Of a stretch of 64,000 nucleotides of DNA, positions 27,542-36,478 are shown in pieces (position 1 is the first letter of the stretch; each line of letters begins with the position of its first letter). The stretch comes from Oribacterium sp. P6A1 (GTDB lineage Bacteria; Bacillota; Clostridia; Lachnospirales; Lachnospiraceae). The DNA lies in the NCBI RefSeq assembly GCF_000702885.1, contig NZ_JNKO01000009.1, forward strand, positions 62,001 through 126,000. Reading direction: 5' to 3'. The translations under genes and the position numbers were made by a program. The notes under the pieces are model-generated. The model saw nothing but the letters and a program-made list of their open reading frames with translations. It was not told the origin of the DNA and made no database searches.

Positions 27542-28862
27542 ATTGTCTCCCATTCAGATCATATACTATAGAAGCAAAAACTCTGATTCCATTGACCAGC
27601 ACCTTTTCATCGAAGTCAAATCTCACGGTGTGCTGGGGGCTTGCCATATCAGTCATGGTACGCATATAAGCGGCAAGTCCTCCGTGGCTCTGTACCCTGT
27701 TCATCATGACTGAGATGTCCTCGCTTCCCCAGTTTCTGGCATTGGGAATGCTGCTGACTCTGAGATCGGGACAATGCTCAGCCAGCATATTTCCTATTCT
27801 GCCCCAGAGTTCTTCATCACTGTGCTGTGTCTCGCCACGGCCTACCATCTTCATTTCACAGCTGCAGCCTGTCATCATGGCTGCGCCTTTGCAGATGCTC
27901 TCTGCCTGGCCTGACATATAGTCATTTATCTCCGTATCCTCTCCCCGGACTTCTATCTCCAGCTTTGCGGTGTCCGGTATCACATTCCTTCCGGTGCCTG
28001 CGTGAAGGGTTCCGACATTGACACGGGTCTGACCCTGGCTGTGACGTGGTATGGAGTAAAGTCCAAGAACCGCATGAGAAGCAGATACCAGGGCATTCCT
28101 GCCCTTTTCGGGATATCCTCCCGCATGGGACGCTTCTCCCCGGAACCATACATCATACTTTGTATTGGCAAGAGAGCCATAGGTTCCGGGTGTCACATCC
28201 CCGTCATCAAGTGAGTTTGTGGGGGCAATGTGATTTCCTATAAAATAATCCACATCATCCAGGTGCCCCTTCGCGACAATGGGCACCGCCCCGTGACCGC
28301 CTTCCTCTCCCGGCTGGAATATGAGCTTTACGGTTCCCCTGAGCTCCTCCTTTATCTCCATAAGAAGCTTTGCCACCCCCAGGCCTATGGCCGCATGTCC
28401 GTCATGTCCGCAGCCGTGCATCATTCCCCTGTTCACTGAAGAAAAGCCTTCCCTGAAGGGTCTGTGTTCCATATCCGAAGCCTCATTCATTCCGAGAGCA
28501 TCTATGTCAAAACGAAGGGCTGTCACAGGTCCTTCTCCGCATCTGAGGATACCTATGACTCCGGTATAGCCTTCCCGGATCTCCTCAGTAAGATCCTCCT
28601 CTGAAATTCCCTGCCCGAGAACTTCCGAAGCATGAAGGGAAAGCTCCTCCGGGGACGGTACTCCAAGACGCTCACCTTCTTTGCAGACCGCTTTTCCTGT
28701 GAGCACCTCATATCCAAGCTCTTTTAAATGCTTTTCGATAATTACCGTTGTACGCATTTCCAGAAATGCCGTTTCAGGATGTTTATGAAGGTCCCTTCTG
28801 ATACGAACCGACTCTTCTTCCATTTTTTGAGAAAGTGTACTTATCTTTTCGTAGATGTCCAT
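27498..28862 (-). CDS. M20 family metallo-amidohydrolase (AbgB/N-acyl-amino acid amidohydrolase-like)
   Basis: Cytoplasmic di-metal amidohydrolase of 454 residues. Metal and catalytic motifs: GCGHDGHAAIG (about residues 128-138) and FQPGEEGGHGA with the catalytic Glu pair (about 160-170), then a dimerisation domain and a second part of the catalytic domain. The M20D subfamily cleaves acyl or aminobenzoyl groups from amino acids and similar amides. Start ATG 28862 (MDIYEKISTL) has GGAGAGG upstream; the frame continues to 28943 but the extra 27 residues lack a site. First gene of a run with the COG0402 hydrolase and ABC importer: probably takes up an amide, cleaves and deaminates it. Confidence 0.85.
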   Translation of the reverse strand: MDIYEKISTLSQKMEEESVRIRRDLHKHPETAFLEMRTTVIIEKHLKELGYEVLTGKAVCKEGERLGVPSPEELSLHASEVLGQGISEEDLTEEIREGYTGVIGILRCGEGPVTALRFDIDALGMNEASDMEHRPFREGFSSVNRGMMHGCGHDGHAAIGLGVAKLLMEIKEELRGTVKLIFQPGEEGGHGAVPIVAKGHLDDVDYFIGNHIAPTNSLDDGDVTPGTYGSLANTKYDVWFRGEASHAGGYPEKGRNALVSASHAVLGLYSIPRHSQGQTRVNVGTLHAGTGRNVIPDTAKLEIEVRGEDTEINDYMSGQAESICKGAAMMTGCSCEMKMVGRGETQHSDEELWGRIGNMLAEHCPDLRVSSIPNARNWGSEDISVMMNRVQSHGGLAAYMRTMTDMASPQHTVRFDFDEKVLVNGIRVFASIVYDLNGRQYENTYIQRHDTDHG

Positions 28863-29067
28863 CGCTGCCGCCTCTCCAACCGTATATTGTTTTGATCCGC
28901 TTAACTGTAGATCCTTCATCCAAGCCTCATCTCTACAAAGCATGAAATCCTATAAATCTGCTGATAACTATAGCATATAACCGTAAGCATTTGACAACAT
29001 GCCTGAACCTTAAATTAACCTTAAAAAAGCGTCCCTTATTTTCAATGATGGTTTAAGAGTGATTTAT

Positions 29068-29073
29068 TATAAT
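29068..29073 (+). promoter_or_regulatory. Candidate -10 box for the phospholipid operon
   Basis: A perfect TATAAT 50 bases before the PAP2 gene; no good -35 element accompanies it. The spacer 28863-29123 holds divergent promoters for the M20 gene and the lipid operon. Confidence 0.35.
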
Positions 29074-29123
29074 AAGTTACGTGTCATGAATCATTTTTGC
29101 TTTTTTTTGCTTGAATTACAACC

Positions 29124-29813
29124 ATGAATTTTTTAAGACATAAAAAACAATTACTTGTACAAAAGAAACTATATAATCCGTTACTTATATCCTTTGTTAT
29201 CAATATTGTGGCCTACAATGTCTCCAGACTTTGGACCACTTCTTCGCACCACATAAACATGGCGGTCCGCTTTGACAGCCTCATTCCTGTCATTCCCTGG
29301 ACCACCGCTATTTATCTGGGAAGTTATATATTCTGGATGATCAATTATCTCATGGGTGCCCTTCAGGATGACGAAGAGGAAGCCTACAATTTTTTGTGCG
29401 CCGATGTACTGGCAAAGCTGATTTGTCTTATTTTCTTTACCGTGCTGCCTACAACAACCTTTCGCCCCACCATCACAGGTGCCGACGTCTGGTCCCGTTT
29501 GCTCCGCACTGTATACAGAATGGATGCTGCGGACAATCTTTTCCCCTCCATTCACTGTCTCACAAGCCAGTTTTGTTTTATCGCCGTGAGAAAGAGCAGC
29601 TTTGTGCCGAAATGGTACAAGGTCTTTTCCATGCTTGCGGCAGGTCTTATATGCATATCTACCCTTACCACAAAACAGCACGTGGTGGCAGATGTGTTCA
29701 TGGGCATAGCATTGGCAGAGACCAGCTACTTCCTTGTAAAGGTTACCGGACTTGCCAGATTGTACAATCGTGTAATCAATGTAAATTATGAATATGAGCG
29801 CAAACTGAAATGA
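29124..29813 (+). CDS. PAP2-superfamily membrane phosphatase/transferase
   Basis: Integral membrane protein of 229 residues with five or six hydrophobic helices. The PAP2 motifs are visible: FPSIHCLTS (about residues 141-149, C2 with catalytic His) and KQHVVADVFMG (about 192-202, C3 with His and Asp). The C1 element is less clear, around TTTFRPTITG. The PSIHC version resembles inositol-phosphoceramide synthase and related transferases as much as simple phosphatases, so it may move a phospho-head group or dephosphorylate a lipid. It opens a four-gene operon with 4-base overlaps ending in pssA and psd. No strong ribosome binding site was seen at its ATG. Confidence 0.8.
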   Translation: MNFLRHKKQLLVQKKLYNPLLISFVINIVAYNVSRLWTTSSHHINMAVRFDSLIPVIPWTTAIYLGSYIFWMINYLMGALQDDEEEAYNFLCADVLAKLICLIFFTVLPTTTFRPTITGADVWSRLLRTVYRMDAADNLFPSIHCLTSQFCFIAVRKSSFVPKWYKVFSMLAAGLICISTLTTKQHVVADVFMGIALAETSYFLVKVTGLARLYNRVINVNYEYERKLK

Positions 29814-30862
29814 ATGTTAAAAAGAATATATTTTTCGCAATGGGAGCTGTGCTTATCGCATATCTCACCTTAAGGACCGTTTCATCCCAATCGAAAGCCC
29901 TGACCCCGGAGCATCTTATGCTGATGCTGGAGCACGCCTCCATTCCGGGGCTCATATCCGCCTTTCTTTCGATGTTCGGTTTCATCCTTTTTGAGGGGCT
30001 GGCGCTGCAATGCCTGCTGAATTCTCTGGGATACAAAACCAATTTACTAAAGGGGCTTTTGTACAGCGCCGGAGACCAGTTCTTCTCCGCCATAACCCCT
30101 TCCGCCAGCGGAGGGCAGCCGGTGAGCGCGCTGTTTATGCGTTTCAACAGGATACCTGTTTCGGCCATAACGGTAACGCTTCTTGCAAACCTTGTGATGT
30201 ACACCCTGTCCTCTTTTTCCATAGGGCTTGTAAGCATCATCTTTATGCCGGATGTCCTCGGGAATTTCGACGAGATATCACTGGCTTTTATCCTTTTCGG
30301 AAGCCTGGTTATGCTGACACTGACCGTCATTTTCTACGCACTGCTGGTAAAAAGCTCTTACCTGAAACGAATAGGATTAAACACCATAAAGTTTCTTCAT
30401 AAGATTCACATCATAAAGGATGTCACCAGATGGAACGACAGGATGGAAAGGCACATGGCAGACTTCAAGCTGTGTTCTCAGATGCTTCATAACAAAGGTT
30501 CGGTGCTGCTTCTGGCCTTCATTTTCAATCTGGCCCAGCGCATATCACAGATAAGCATCACGCCTCTCATGCATCTGGCTCTGGGAAATCTTGAAAGTGT
30601 AAATCTTGCAAGATTATGGATCATTCAGAATCTGGCTCAGGTAGGTTCCAACTGTGTACCTATTCCAGGAGGAATGGGGGTTGCCGACTATCTCATGCTG
30701 GACGGATTTCAATCGGTTTTTACAAAGGACTACGCCTACATGCTGCAGACTTTATGCAGAAGCATTTCCTTCTACATCTGCTCTTCCATATCAGGATTGA
30801 TAGTCCTTGTAGGATATATAAAACAAATCATTAAATCAAATAAGGAGTTTTTAAAAAAATGA
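29810..30862 (+). CDS. MprF-transmembrane-like (UPF0104/YbhN) integral membrane protein
   Basis: Polytopic membrane protein of 350 residues, about eight helices, matching the flippase-like transmembrane half of lysyl-phosphatidylglycerol synthase MprF without its synthase domain. The family signature PIPGGMGVADYLML is near the C-terminus (about residues 281-294), and SASGGQPVSALFM near residues 101-113. Homologues move or anchor lipids in the membrane. The start overlaps the PAP2 stop codon by four bases (ATGA), and its own stop overlaps pssA the same way, so the four genes are translationally coupled. A role in moving the phospholipids made by pssA/psd across the membrane is inference. Confidence 0.82.
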   Translation: MNVKKNIFFAMGAVLIAYLTLRTVSSQSKALTPEHLMLMLEHASIPGLISAFLSMFGFILFEGLALQCLLNSLGYKTNLLKGLLYSAGDQFFSAITPSASGGQPVSALFMRFNRIPVSAITVTLLANLVMYTLSSFSIGLVSIIFMPDVLGNFDEISLAFILFGSLVMLTLTVIFYALLVKSSYLKRIGLNTIKFLHKIHIIKDVTRWNDRMERHMADFKLCSQMLHNKGSVLLLAFIFNLAQRISQISITPLMHLALGNLESVNLARLWIIQNLAQVGSNCVPIPGGMGVADYLMLDGFQSVFTKDYAYMLQTLCRSISFYICSSISGLIVLVGYIKQIIKSNKEFLKK

Positions 30863-31494
30863 TTAAGCCATTAGGTTACTATGATTACACAGTCGTACTT
30901 ACATACGCCGGAATGATGTTTTCCTTCTACGGAATCATGATGTCAATTGACGGAAAGTTTTTCGAGGCCCTGTTCTGCCTCCTCATCGCAGGACTCTGTG
31001 ATATGCTGGACGGAACCGTTGCCTCAACAAAGGAAAGAAGTGTTCAGGAAAAGAGATTCGGTGTTCAGATCGATTCTCTCTGTGATCTCATAAGTTTTGG
31101 CATCATGCCTGCCGTCTTCACATACATGATTTCAAACTGCAACCCTCTGGTGGGTATCATTGCTTCTCTTTACACTCTTGCAGGACTTATCAGACTTGCT
31201 TATTTCAATGTTCTTGAAGAGGACAGATCCCAGAATCATCCGGAGAGAAAGAGATGTTTCATGGGTGTTCCCATTACCACCATTGCGCTTTTACTTCCCA
31301 TCGCATGTGTGCTTCGTGCCAATTTTGCCCTGAACGGCTATGAGCTGATCCTCGGAACACTTATCTTCTGCAGCATCGGTTTCCTGACTCCTATCGAGAT
31401 ACAGAAGCCAAACACCACAGGCAAGGTTCTTCTTTCAGCCATCGGACTCATTGAAGCATTTTGTGTATTTTTCGTAGGACGTACCATCATATGA
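30859..31494 (+). CDS. pssA: CDP-diacylglycerol-serine O-phosphatidyltransferase
   Basis: Membrane enzyme of 211 residues that makes phosphatidylserine from CDP-diacylglycerol and L-serine. The CDP-alcohol phosphotransferase motif is present: CDMLDGTVAS ... GVQIDSLCDL (about residues 50-81), with all four Asp positions. The usual Arg of DGxxAR is Ser here and the gap before the next Gly is longer than usual, a variant worth noting. Four-base overlaps with both neighbours. Its product is the substrate of the downstream decarboxylase. Confidence 0.9.
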   Translation: MIKPLGYYDYTVVLTYAGMMFSFYGIMMSIDGKFFEALFCLLIAGLCDMLDGTVASTKERSVQEKRFGVQIDSLCDLISFGIMPAVFTYMISNCNPLVGIIASLYTLAGLIRLAYFNVLEEDRSQNHPERKRCFMGVPITTIALLLPIACVLRANFALNGYELILGTLIFCSIGFLTPIEIQKPNTTGKVLLSAIGLIEAFCVFFVGRTII

Positions 31495-32315
31495 GCAGTT
31501 CACTTGGTTTAAAATTTTTATATCACACTGTTCCGGGACGCATCATTTTGAAGCAGCTTGTCAAACCTTCTGTATCTGTGAGGATGGGAAAGTTCCTTTC
31601 AACCGGTCTCTCTGCACGACTGGTTCCCGGCTATGTGAAAAAGAACGGCATCGATCTTAGTCGCTATGAGGTTCCTGCCGGAGGATACGTTTCTTTCAAT
31701 GACTTCTTCACCAGAAAGCTTCTTCCTGAAAACCGTCCGAAGCCGAATTCAGGGCTTACAGCTCCCTGTGACGGACTTCTGACTGTACTCGATATAGACA
31801 GTGAATCCAATTTCCTGATAAAGAACAGCAACTACAGCCTGGTGAGACTCCTTAAGGACAGGGAGCTTGCGGATAAATTCAGTAACGGAACCGCATTTAT
31901 TTTCCGTCTCACTCCGAGCCACTATCACAGATACAACTTCTGTTCCAACGGAACTGTTTCTTCTCAAAAAAGAATTTCCGGAAAGCTTCACTGCGTAAGG
32001 CCCATAGCACTGGAACAGCTTCCTGTGTTTATAGAGAATTCCAGAGAATATGTCACCATAGAAAGCGAACAAGCCGGAAAACTCATTCAGATGGAGGTCG
32101 GGGCCCTGTTTGTAGGGAAGATTTCGAATTATGCTCATAAGGATGAGACCTACCATGTTCGCACTACTGACGAAAAAGGATATTTCGAATTCGGAGGCTC
32201 CACCATCATAGTCCTCACTGACCACAGGGTTTCAGTGAACGAAGCGATCCTTAACAGAAAAAGAAATGAAGAAGGCGAGATACCGGTAGTAATCGGGGAG
32301 TCGCTGATAAATTAA
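31491..32315 (+). CDS. psd: Phosphatidylserine decarboxylase proenzyme
   Basis: Converts phosphatidylserine to phosphatidylethanolamine (274-residue proenzyme). The self-cleavage site GGST (in YFEFGGSTIIVL, about residues 240-243) provides the serine that becomes the pyruvoyl group, and a conserved His lies in the TPSHYHRYNF segment (about 142-151). The start is ATG 31491, overlapping the pssA stop by four bases; a longer frame to 31461 would run inside pssA. A strong terminator follows, ending the operon. Confidence 0.93.
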   Translation: MSSSLGLKFLYHTVPGRIILKQLVKPSVSVRMGKFLSTGLSARLVPGYVKKNGIDLSRYEVPAGGYVSFNDFFTRKLLPENRPKPNSGLTAPCDGLLTVLDIDSESNFLIKNSNYSLVRLLKDRELADKFSNGTAFIFRLTPSHYHRYNFCSNGTVSSQKRISGKLHCVRPIALEQLPVFIENSREYVTIESEQAGKLIQMEVGALFVGKISNYAHKDETYHVRTTDEKGYFEFGGSTIIVLTDHRVSVNEAILNRKRNEEGEIPVVIGESLIN

Positions 32316-32328
32316 TAGAGAGTTTCAG

Positions 32329-32373
32329 ACCATCACAGCCAGGACTTAAAGTCCCGGCCTGTGATGGTTTTTT
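32329..32373 (+). terminator. Intrinsic terminator of the phospholipid operon
   Basis: A long stem with outer arms ACCATCACAG (32329-32338) and CTGTGATGGT (32359-32368) and a GGACTT/AAGTCC inner stem, followed by six T residues. Confidence 0.9.
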
Positions 32374-32468
32374 ATTGTCCCCGGCCGTGTGGCGGATCCT
32401 CATTAATTGTGTTAAACTTTACTGTACATTTCCAACAGTTTTTTGAGAAGAAAGTGTATTTAATATAA

Positions 32469-33152
32469 ATGAGAATTTTAGTAGTTGAAGATGAAAAGGA
32501 AATATCCGACGGTATAACCACCATACTCCGGGGCGAGGGTTATCAGGTGGATGCAGTTTACGACGGACTGTCCGGCCTTGATTCGATTCTGGAAGACATT
32601 TACGATCTCATACTTCTGGATCTTATGCTCCCGAAACTGAACGGTATAGATATCCTTAGAAATGCGCGTATGGAGGGCATCACAACTCCCATAATCATAC
32701 TTACCGCCAAGTCCCAGACAGAGGACAAGATTCAGGGGCTTGATTTCGGAGCCGATGACTATCTGACCAAGCCTTTTGATGCCGGGGAGCTTCTCGCAAG
32801 AATAAGGGCAAGGACCAGGAAACAGGGTCAGAACACTGTCTCAGCATTGACATTTGGCGATATCAAGCTGGACAAAAGCAGCTACAAGCTCTGCGGAAAA
32901 GAAAAGTCGGTAAAGCTCGGGAACAAGGAATTTCAGCTTTTGGAATGTCTCATGGCGGATCCCGGACATATTCAGACAAAGGACAGCCTCATTTCAAAGG
33001 TATGGGGATTCTGCGACGAGGGGGATTACAACAGTCTTGAGGTTTATATCTCTTTTTTGCGAAAAAAGCTCAAATTTGTAGAAGCAGAAACTCAGATCAT
33101 AACCACCAAGGGCGTTGGATACTCTTTGGAAGGAGAAAGAACCGATGGTTGA
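32469..33152 (+). CDS. OmpR/PhoB-family response regulator
   Basis: Two-domain regulator of 227 residues. The receiver domain (1-115) has the acidic pair DE near residue 8, the phospho-acceptor Asp in LILLDLMLPKLNG (Asp 51), the Thr in ILTAKS and the conserved Lys in YLTKPFDAGELLAR. The C-terminal part (about 130-225) is a winged-helix DNA-binding domain, recognisable at NSLEVYISFLRKKL and the final TTKGVGYSL. Overlaps its histidine kinase gene by 8 bases. The target genes are unknown. Confidence 0.94.
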   Translation: MRILVVEDEKEISDGITTILRGEGYQVDAVYDGLSGLDSILEDIYDLILLDLMLPKLNGIDILRNARMEGITTPIIILTAKSQTEDKIQGLDFGADDYLTKPFDAGELLARIRARTRKQGQNTVSALTFGDIKLDKSSYKLCGKEKSVKLGNKEFQLLECLMADPGHIQTKDSLISKVWGFCDEGDYNSLEVYISFLRKKLKFVEAETQIITTKGVGYSLEGERTDG

Positions 33153-34326
33153 AAATCTGAGAAAAAAGTTCGTAACTGTGACCATGGTCCTGCTGATCGC
33201 CACCATAGGCATTCTGTTCGTAGCATTTTACCACTACTCTTCCTATGAGACTGCAGTAAATAAATACCAGATAGTCAAGTGGGTGGCAGATAACGATATC
33301 CTTCTCAGAGGCGACTACAAAAACCGTATCACTGCCCTGGAGGAAACAGGTCTCAATCCTGTTGTGGGGGTTATCATTGACGGAAACGATACTGTCACAG
33401 ACATACGAAAAATCGGAAGCGGAAGTACAGATGATATCACACAGCGTCTCATAGATCGCATACTGAACAATACTCCCAAGAGCTGGCGCGAAGCGTCCTT
33501 TGTATATATAAAAAAAGAGCTTTCAGACGGCAACAGACTCATAGTTATCCTGAACACCGAACATCGTGAAAACAGGATATATCTGTTGGGCAGTCTGGTG
33601 ATTTTCATTATTGGAATCGCTTTGCTCACTTTTGTCACCAACGATCTCTCCAGATTCGTCACAGAACCTGCAAGGCAGGAGCTGGAGAGAGAAAAACGCT
33701 TCATTACGGATGCGAGCCACGAACTGAAAACGCCTCTTGGTGCCATAAGCATAAATGCGCAGGCTCTCGAAATGGAAAACGGCGAGAACATCCATATAAA
33801 AAACATCGTGTCCGAGACCCGAAGGATGAACAGCCTTATAGAAAGACTGCTGACTCTGGCGCGGCTGGAAGAAACTTCCACCTTTGAAAGCAGTGAGTTT
33901 TCATTGTCCGCTGCCGTTGAGGAGATTTCACTGACCTACGAATCCATCGCATACGAGAAGCATATTGATTATAAGTATGATGTTCAGGAGGACATAAATG
34001 GCATCGGTAACGAAGACGAGTTTAAACAGCTGGTGGCCATACTTCTCGACAATGCCTTAAAGCATACGGCAAAGGATGAAAGAATCCGCATCAGGCTGTC
34101 TCAGGATGATGACGGTATCCTTTTCACTGTAAAAAATACCGGAGAGTACATTTCCGAATCTGATCTTCCCTATATCTTCGACAGATTTTATTCCAGCGAC
34201 AGAGAGAACAATAAGGGTTCCTTCGGCCTGGGGCTTTCCATAGCAAAGGCCATAGTTGAACGAATGAAGGGAACCATCTCCGCTGAAAACGAATCCGACG
34301 GCACCTGTTTTACGGTGGAATTATAA
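33145..34326 (+). CDS. Membrane sensor histidine kinase
   Basis: Partner kinase of the preceding regulator (393 residues). Two membrane helices (about residues 8-28 and 148-170) bracket an extracellular sensor of about 120 residues with no recognised domain. The H-box is FITDASHELKTPLGAI (phospho-His at about 192), the N-box LLDNALKHT, and the ATP lid ends with GSFGLGLSIAKAI. Start ATG 33145 follows GGAAGGAGA; an upstream in-frame start at 33115 would lie deep inside the regulator gene. Input signal unknown. Confidence 0.93.
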   Translation: MVENLRKKFVTVTMVLLIATIGILFVAFYHYSSYETAVNKYQIVKWVADNDILLRGDYKNRITALEETGLNPVVGVIIDGNDTVTDIRKIGSGSTDDITQRLIDRILNNTPKSWREASFVYIKKELSDGNRLIVILNTEHRENRIYLLGSLVIFIIGIALLTFVTNDLSRFVTEPARQELEREKRFITDASHELKTPLGAISINAQALEMENGENIHIKNIVSETRRMNSLIERLLTLARLEETSTFESSEFSLSAAVEEISLTYESIAYEKHIDYKYDVQEDINGIGNEDEFKQLVAILLDNALKHTAKDERIRIRLSQDDDGILFTVKNTGEYISESDLPYIFDRFYSSDRENNKGSFGLGLSIAKAIVERMKGTISAENESDGTCFTVEL

Positions 34327-34335
34327 GCATTTTAT

Positions 34336-34380
34336 AAAAGAACGCTCATGGACTTTACGGGTCCATGAGCGTTCTTTTAT
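34336..34380. terminator. Bidirectional terminator between the kinase and suf genes
   Basis: An 18-bp perfect stem (34336-34353 with 34361-34378), 7-base loop, with A-run before and T-run after; it lies just after the kinase stop and could also stop transcription from the convergent suf operon. Confidence 0.9.
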
Positions 34381-34480
34381 TTTACATCTTTATATTCAAA
34401 TCGTGAAGCCGGCTCATAAGTCGGCATAGTGCCCCTTCACAAGGGCCATGCCAGATGGAGCCGGTTATGTCTTTAGATCA
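34381..34480 (-). other. Short spacer with two hairpins downstream of sufB
   Basis: Contains GCCGGCT-type and GGGC-type inverted repeats around 34407-34425 and 34427-34454. No T-run follows, so their role is unclear. Confidence 0.3.
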
Positions 34481-35407
34481 TCACTTCAGGAAACCGTTTA
34501 TGATCTGCTCCTCTGCCTCTGCTTCGGTGAGTCCCAGAGTCATAAGCTTGATGATCTGATCTCCCGCGATCTTTCCGATGGCCGCCTCATGCACAAGTGC
34601 TGCGTCGAGATCATTGGCCTCAAGAGCAGGCACTGCAAGAATCTTTCCTCTGTCCATGATGATGGAATCGCACTCTGTATGACCTGAACATGCAGCGTTA
34701 CCTACAAGCTTTGCATCAAACTTCTGATATGAATCATCTCTTGCAACGGATCTGGAAACCACGTCCGCGCTTGCGCCTTCGCCGTTAAGATTTACCACAT
34801 AGGTGCTGAGGGCCTTCTGATCACCGTGAGTCATGAGACGCTCTCTTACCACAAGCTTTGCGCCTGCCGCAAGCTCTGCGGTGGTGGTACGGTTGGTGTC
34901 ATCAACACCCTTGATCTGTACCATCTCCATCTCTACAGTACTGCCCTCTTCCTGATAAACCTCAGTTCCCGGGTTAAGGATTCTCTTTCCGCTTCCGGAT
35001 CCGGAACCGTAGTGCTTCTCCACATACTTTATCTTCGCATTCTTTCCTACGAAGAAACGGTGGATACCGTCATGCTCGGAATCCTGTGAACCGCAGTTGT
35101 CGATACCGCAGCCTGCCACGATGGTAACGTCAGCATCCTCACCGATATAGAAGTCGTTGTATACAATCTCCTTGAGTCCGGTCTTTGTCATAACAACAGG
35201 GATATGTACACTCTGATTCTTTGTACCCGGCTTGATGCGGACAGTCAGGCCCTGTCCGTCTTCTCTCGGGATGATCTCGATGTTCTCGGTGGAAACACGT
35301 CCTGCGGATTCACCGTTGGAACGGATATTGTAGGCTCCCTCCGGAACCTTGTGAAGATCTGCCACCTCTTTAAGCAGTCTCATCTGTATCTCGTCAAGCT
35401 TAAGCAT
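34481..35407 (-). CDS. sufB: SufB/SufD-family Fe-S cluster scaffold (short, SMS type)
   Basis: Scaffold partner of the SufC ATPase in iron-sulfur cluster assembly, 308 residues, shorter than the usual SufB (about 460-480). The beta-helix core and C-terminal helical region are recognisable (SGHTECDSIIMDRGKILAVP, and HEAAIGKIAGDQIIKLMTLG with the typical Glu-Ala-Glu tail). It is the only SufBD gene here and is paired with sufC without sufS, sufU or sufD, as in the minimal two-gene system of methanogens and many anaerobic Firmicutes. Its start overlaps the end of sufC by 8 bases. Cys in SGHTE-preceding AACSGH may be functionally relevant. Confidence 0.88.
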   Translation of the reverse strand: MLKLDEIQMRLLKEVADLHKVPEGAYNIRSNGESAGRVSTENIEIIPREDGQGLTVRIKPGTKNQSVHIPVVMTKTGLKEIVYNDFYIGEDADVTIVAGCGIDNCGSQDSEHDGIHRFFVGKNAKIKYVEKHYGSGSGSGKRILNPGTEVYQEEGSTVEMEMVQIKGVDDTNRTTTAELAAGAKLVVRERLMTHGDQKALSTYVVNLNGEGASADVVSRSVARDDSYQKFDAKLVGNAACSGHTECDSIIMDRGKILAVPALEANDLDAALVHEAAIGKIAGDQIIKLMTLGLTEAEAEEQIINGFLK

Positions 35408-36155
35408 CCTGTTTTGCCTCCCTTGCCATATCTAACTTATTGCATCCCGGTACTGCAGAAGCAGTTCCCATGAGTTCAGGAAGCACCTCATCCTTTGAAC
35501 CGCGCTTCACTACTTTTCCGTCCCTGATAACGATTATCTCATCTGCAATGTTCAGAATTCTCTCCTGATGGGAAATGATCAGTATGGAGCTGTCATTGAT
35601 TTTCTCTCTCATTCTCTGGAATACCTCGATGAGATTCTGGAAGCTCCAAAGGTCGATTCCGGCTTCGGGCTCATCAAAAACCGACATCTTTGATGCCTTG
35701 GCAAGAACGGTAGCGATCTCAATTCTCTTCAGCTCTCCTCCGGAAAGACTGCTGTTTACTTCTCTGTCGATATAGTCTCTTGCGCAAAGGCCAACCTCTG
35801 CAAGATACTTACATGCATTTGCTGCAGAGATATTCTTCCCTGTGGCAAGTTTGATGAGGTCAAACACCTGAATTCCCTTAAATCTTACAGGCTGCTGGAA
35901 AGCAAAACCAAGGCCCTTCTTTGCACGCTCAGTAATGGAAAGATCCGTGATATCCTCTCCGTCAAAAAGTATCCTTCCCGAAGTGGGCTTCTCGATACCG
36001 ATGATAAGTCTCGCAAGTGTTGACTTGCCTCCTCCGTTAGGTCCTGTGATGACCACCAGCTTGTTATCCGGAATGGTTAATGATATATCTCTGATAATCT
36101 CTTTATCCTGACCCTCCGCGTCTACCTGAAAAGAGATGTTCTGTAACTCTAACAT
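35400..36155 (-). CDS. sufC: Fe-S cluster assembly ATPase SufC
   Basis: ABC-type ATPase (251 residues) that powers the SufB scaffold. Walker A GPNGGGKST (about 36-44), Q-loop AFQQPVRFKG, signature LSGGELKRIEIA (about 137-148), Walker B MSVFDEPEAGID and the switch His in ISHQE are intact; the FDEPEAGIDLWS sequence is characteristic of the minimal-system SufC. Start ATG 36155 has GGAGG 6 bases upstream; the frame to 36200 is an unlikely extension. Transcribed toward sufB. Confidence 0.92.
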   Translation of the reverse strand: MLELQNISFQVDAEGQDKEIIRDISLTIPDNKLVVITGPNGGGKSTLARLIIGIEKPTSGRILFDGEDITDLSITERAKKGLGFAFQQPVRFKGIQVFDLIKLATGKNISAANACKYLAEVGLCARDYIDREVNSSLSGGELKRIEIATVLAKASKMSVFDEPEAGIDLWSFQNLIEVFQRMREKINDSSILIISHQERILNIADEIIVIRDGKVVKRGSKDEVLPELMGTASAVPGCNKLDMAREAKQDA

Positions 36156-36478
36156 AAAAACCTCCAAGTTTCCTGACTCAACAAATGATGCCAGGGCCAA
36201 TGCTTCTGCCCTAACATCATCATATCGCCGGCCCCACCGGCAACTGAACTCTGCCTTACGGATCTTTATTACTGACCATGTTTTTGTCCATAGAGCAGCG
36301 CCCTTAATTCATGCTGTAATTTTGATCTCCTAGTGTTCTACCATACTATCACATCAGTGCCCTGTTTCCCATGAATATTTTGTTTTTTATAAAAACAGCC
36401 CCGGGCCTAAACATTGACCTTACAGGCACAAAGGATTATTCTGTTGCAAGACTATATTCTATAAAAAAGAGGGAACCC
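36156..36478. other. Divergent promoter region between sufCB and anion permease
   Basis: No gene is supported. Around 36184-36222 there is a hairpin ATGATG...GGGC / GCCC...CATCAT that would be in the suf leader, and GCCGG / CCGGC at 36228-36242. A TTTTTATAAAAA palindrome lies near 36387. No IscR-type site could be assigned. Confidence 0.3.
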
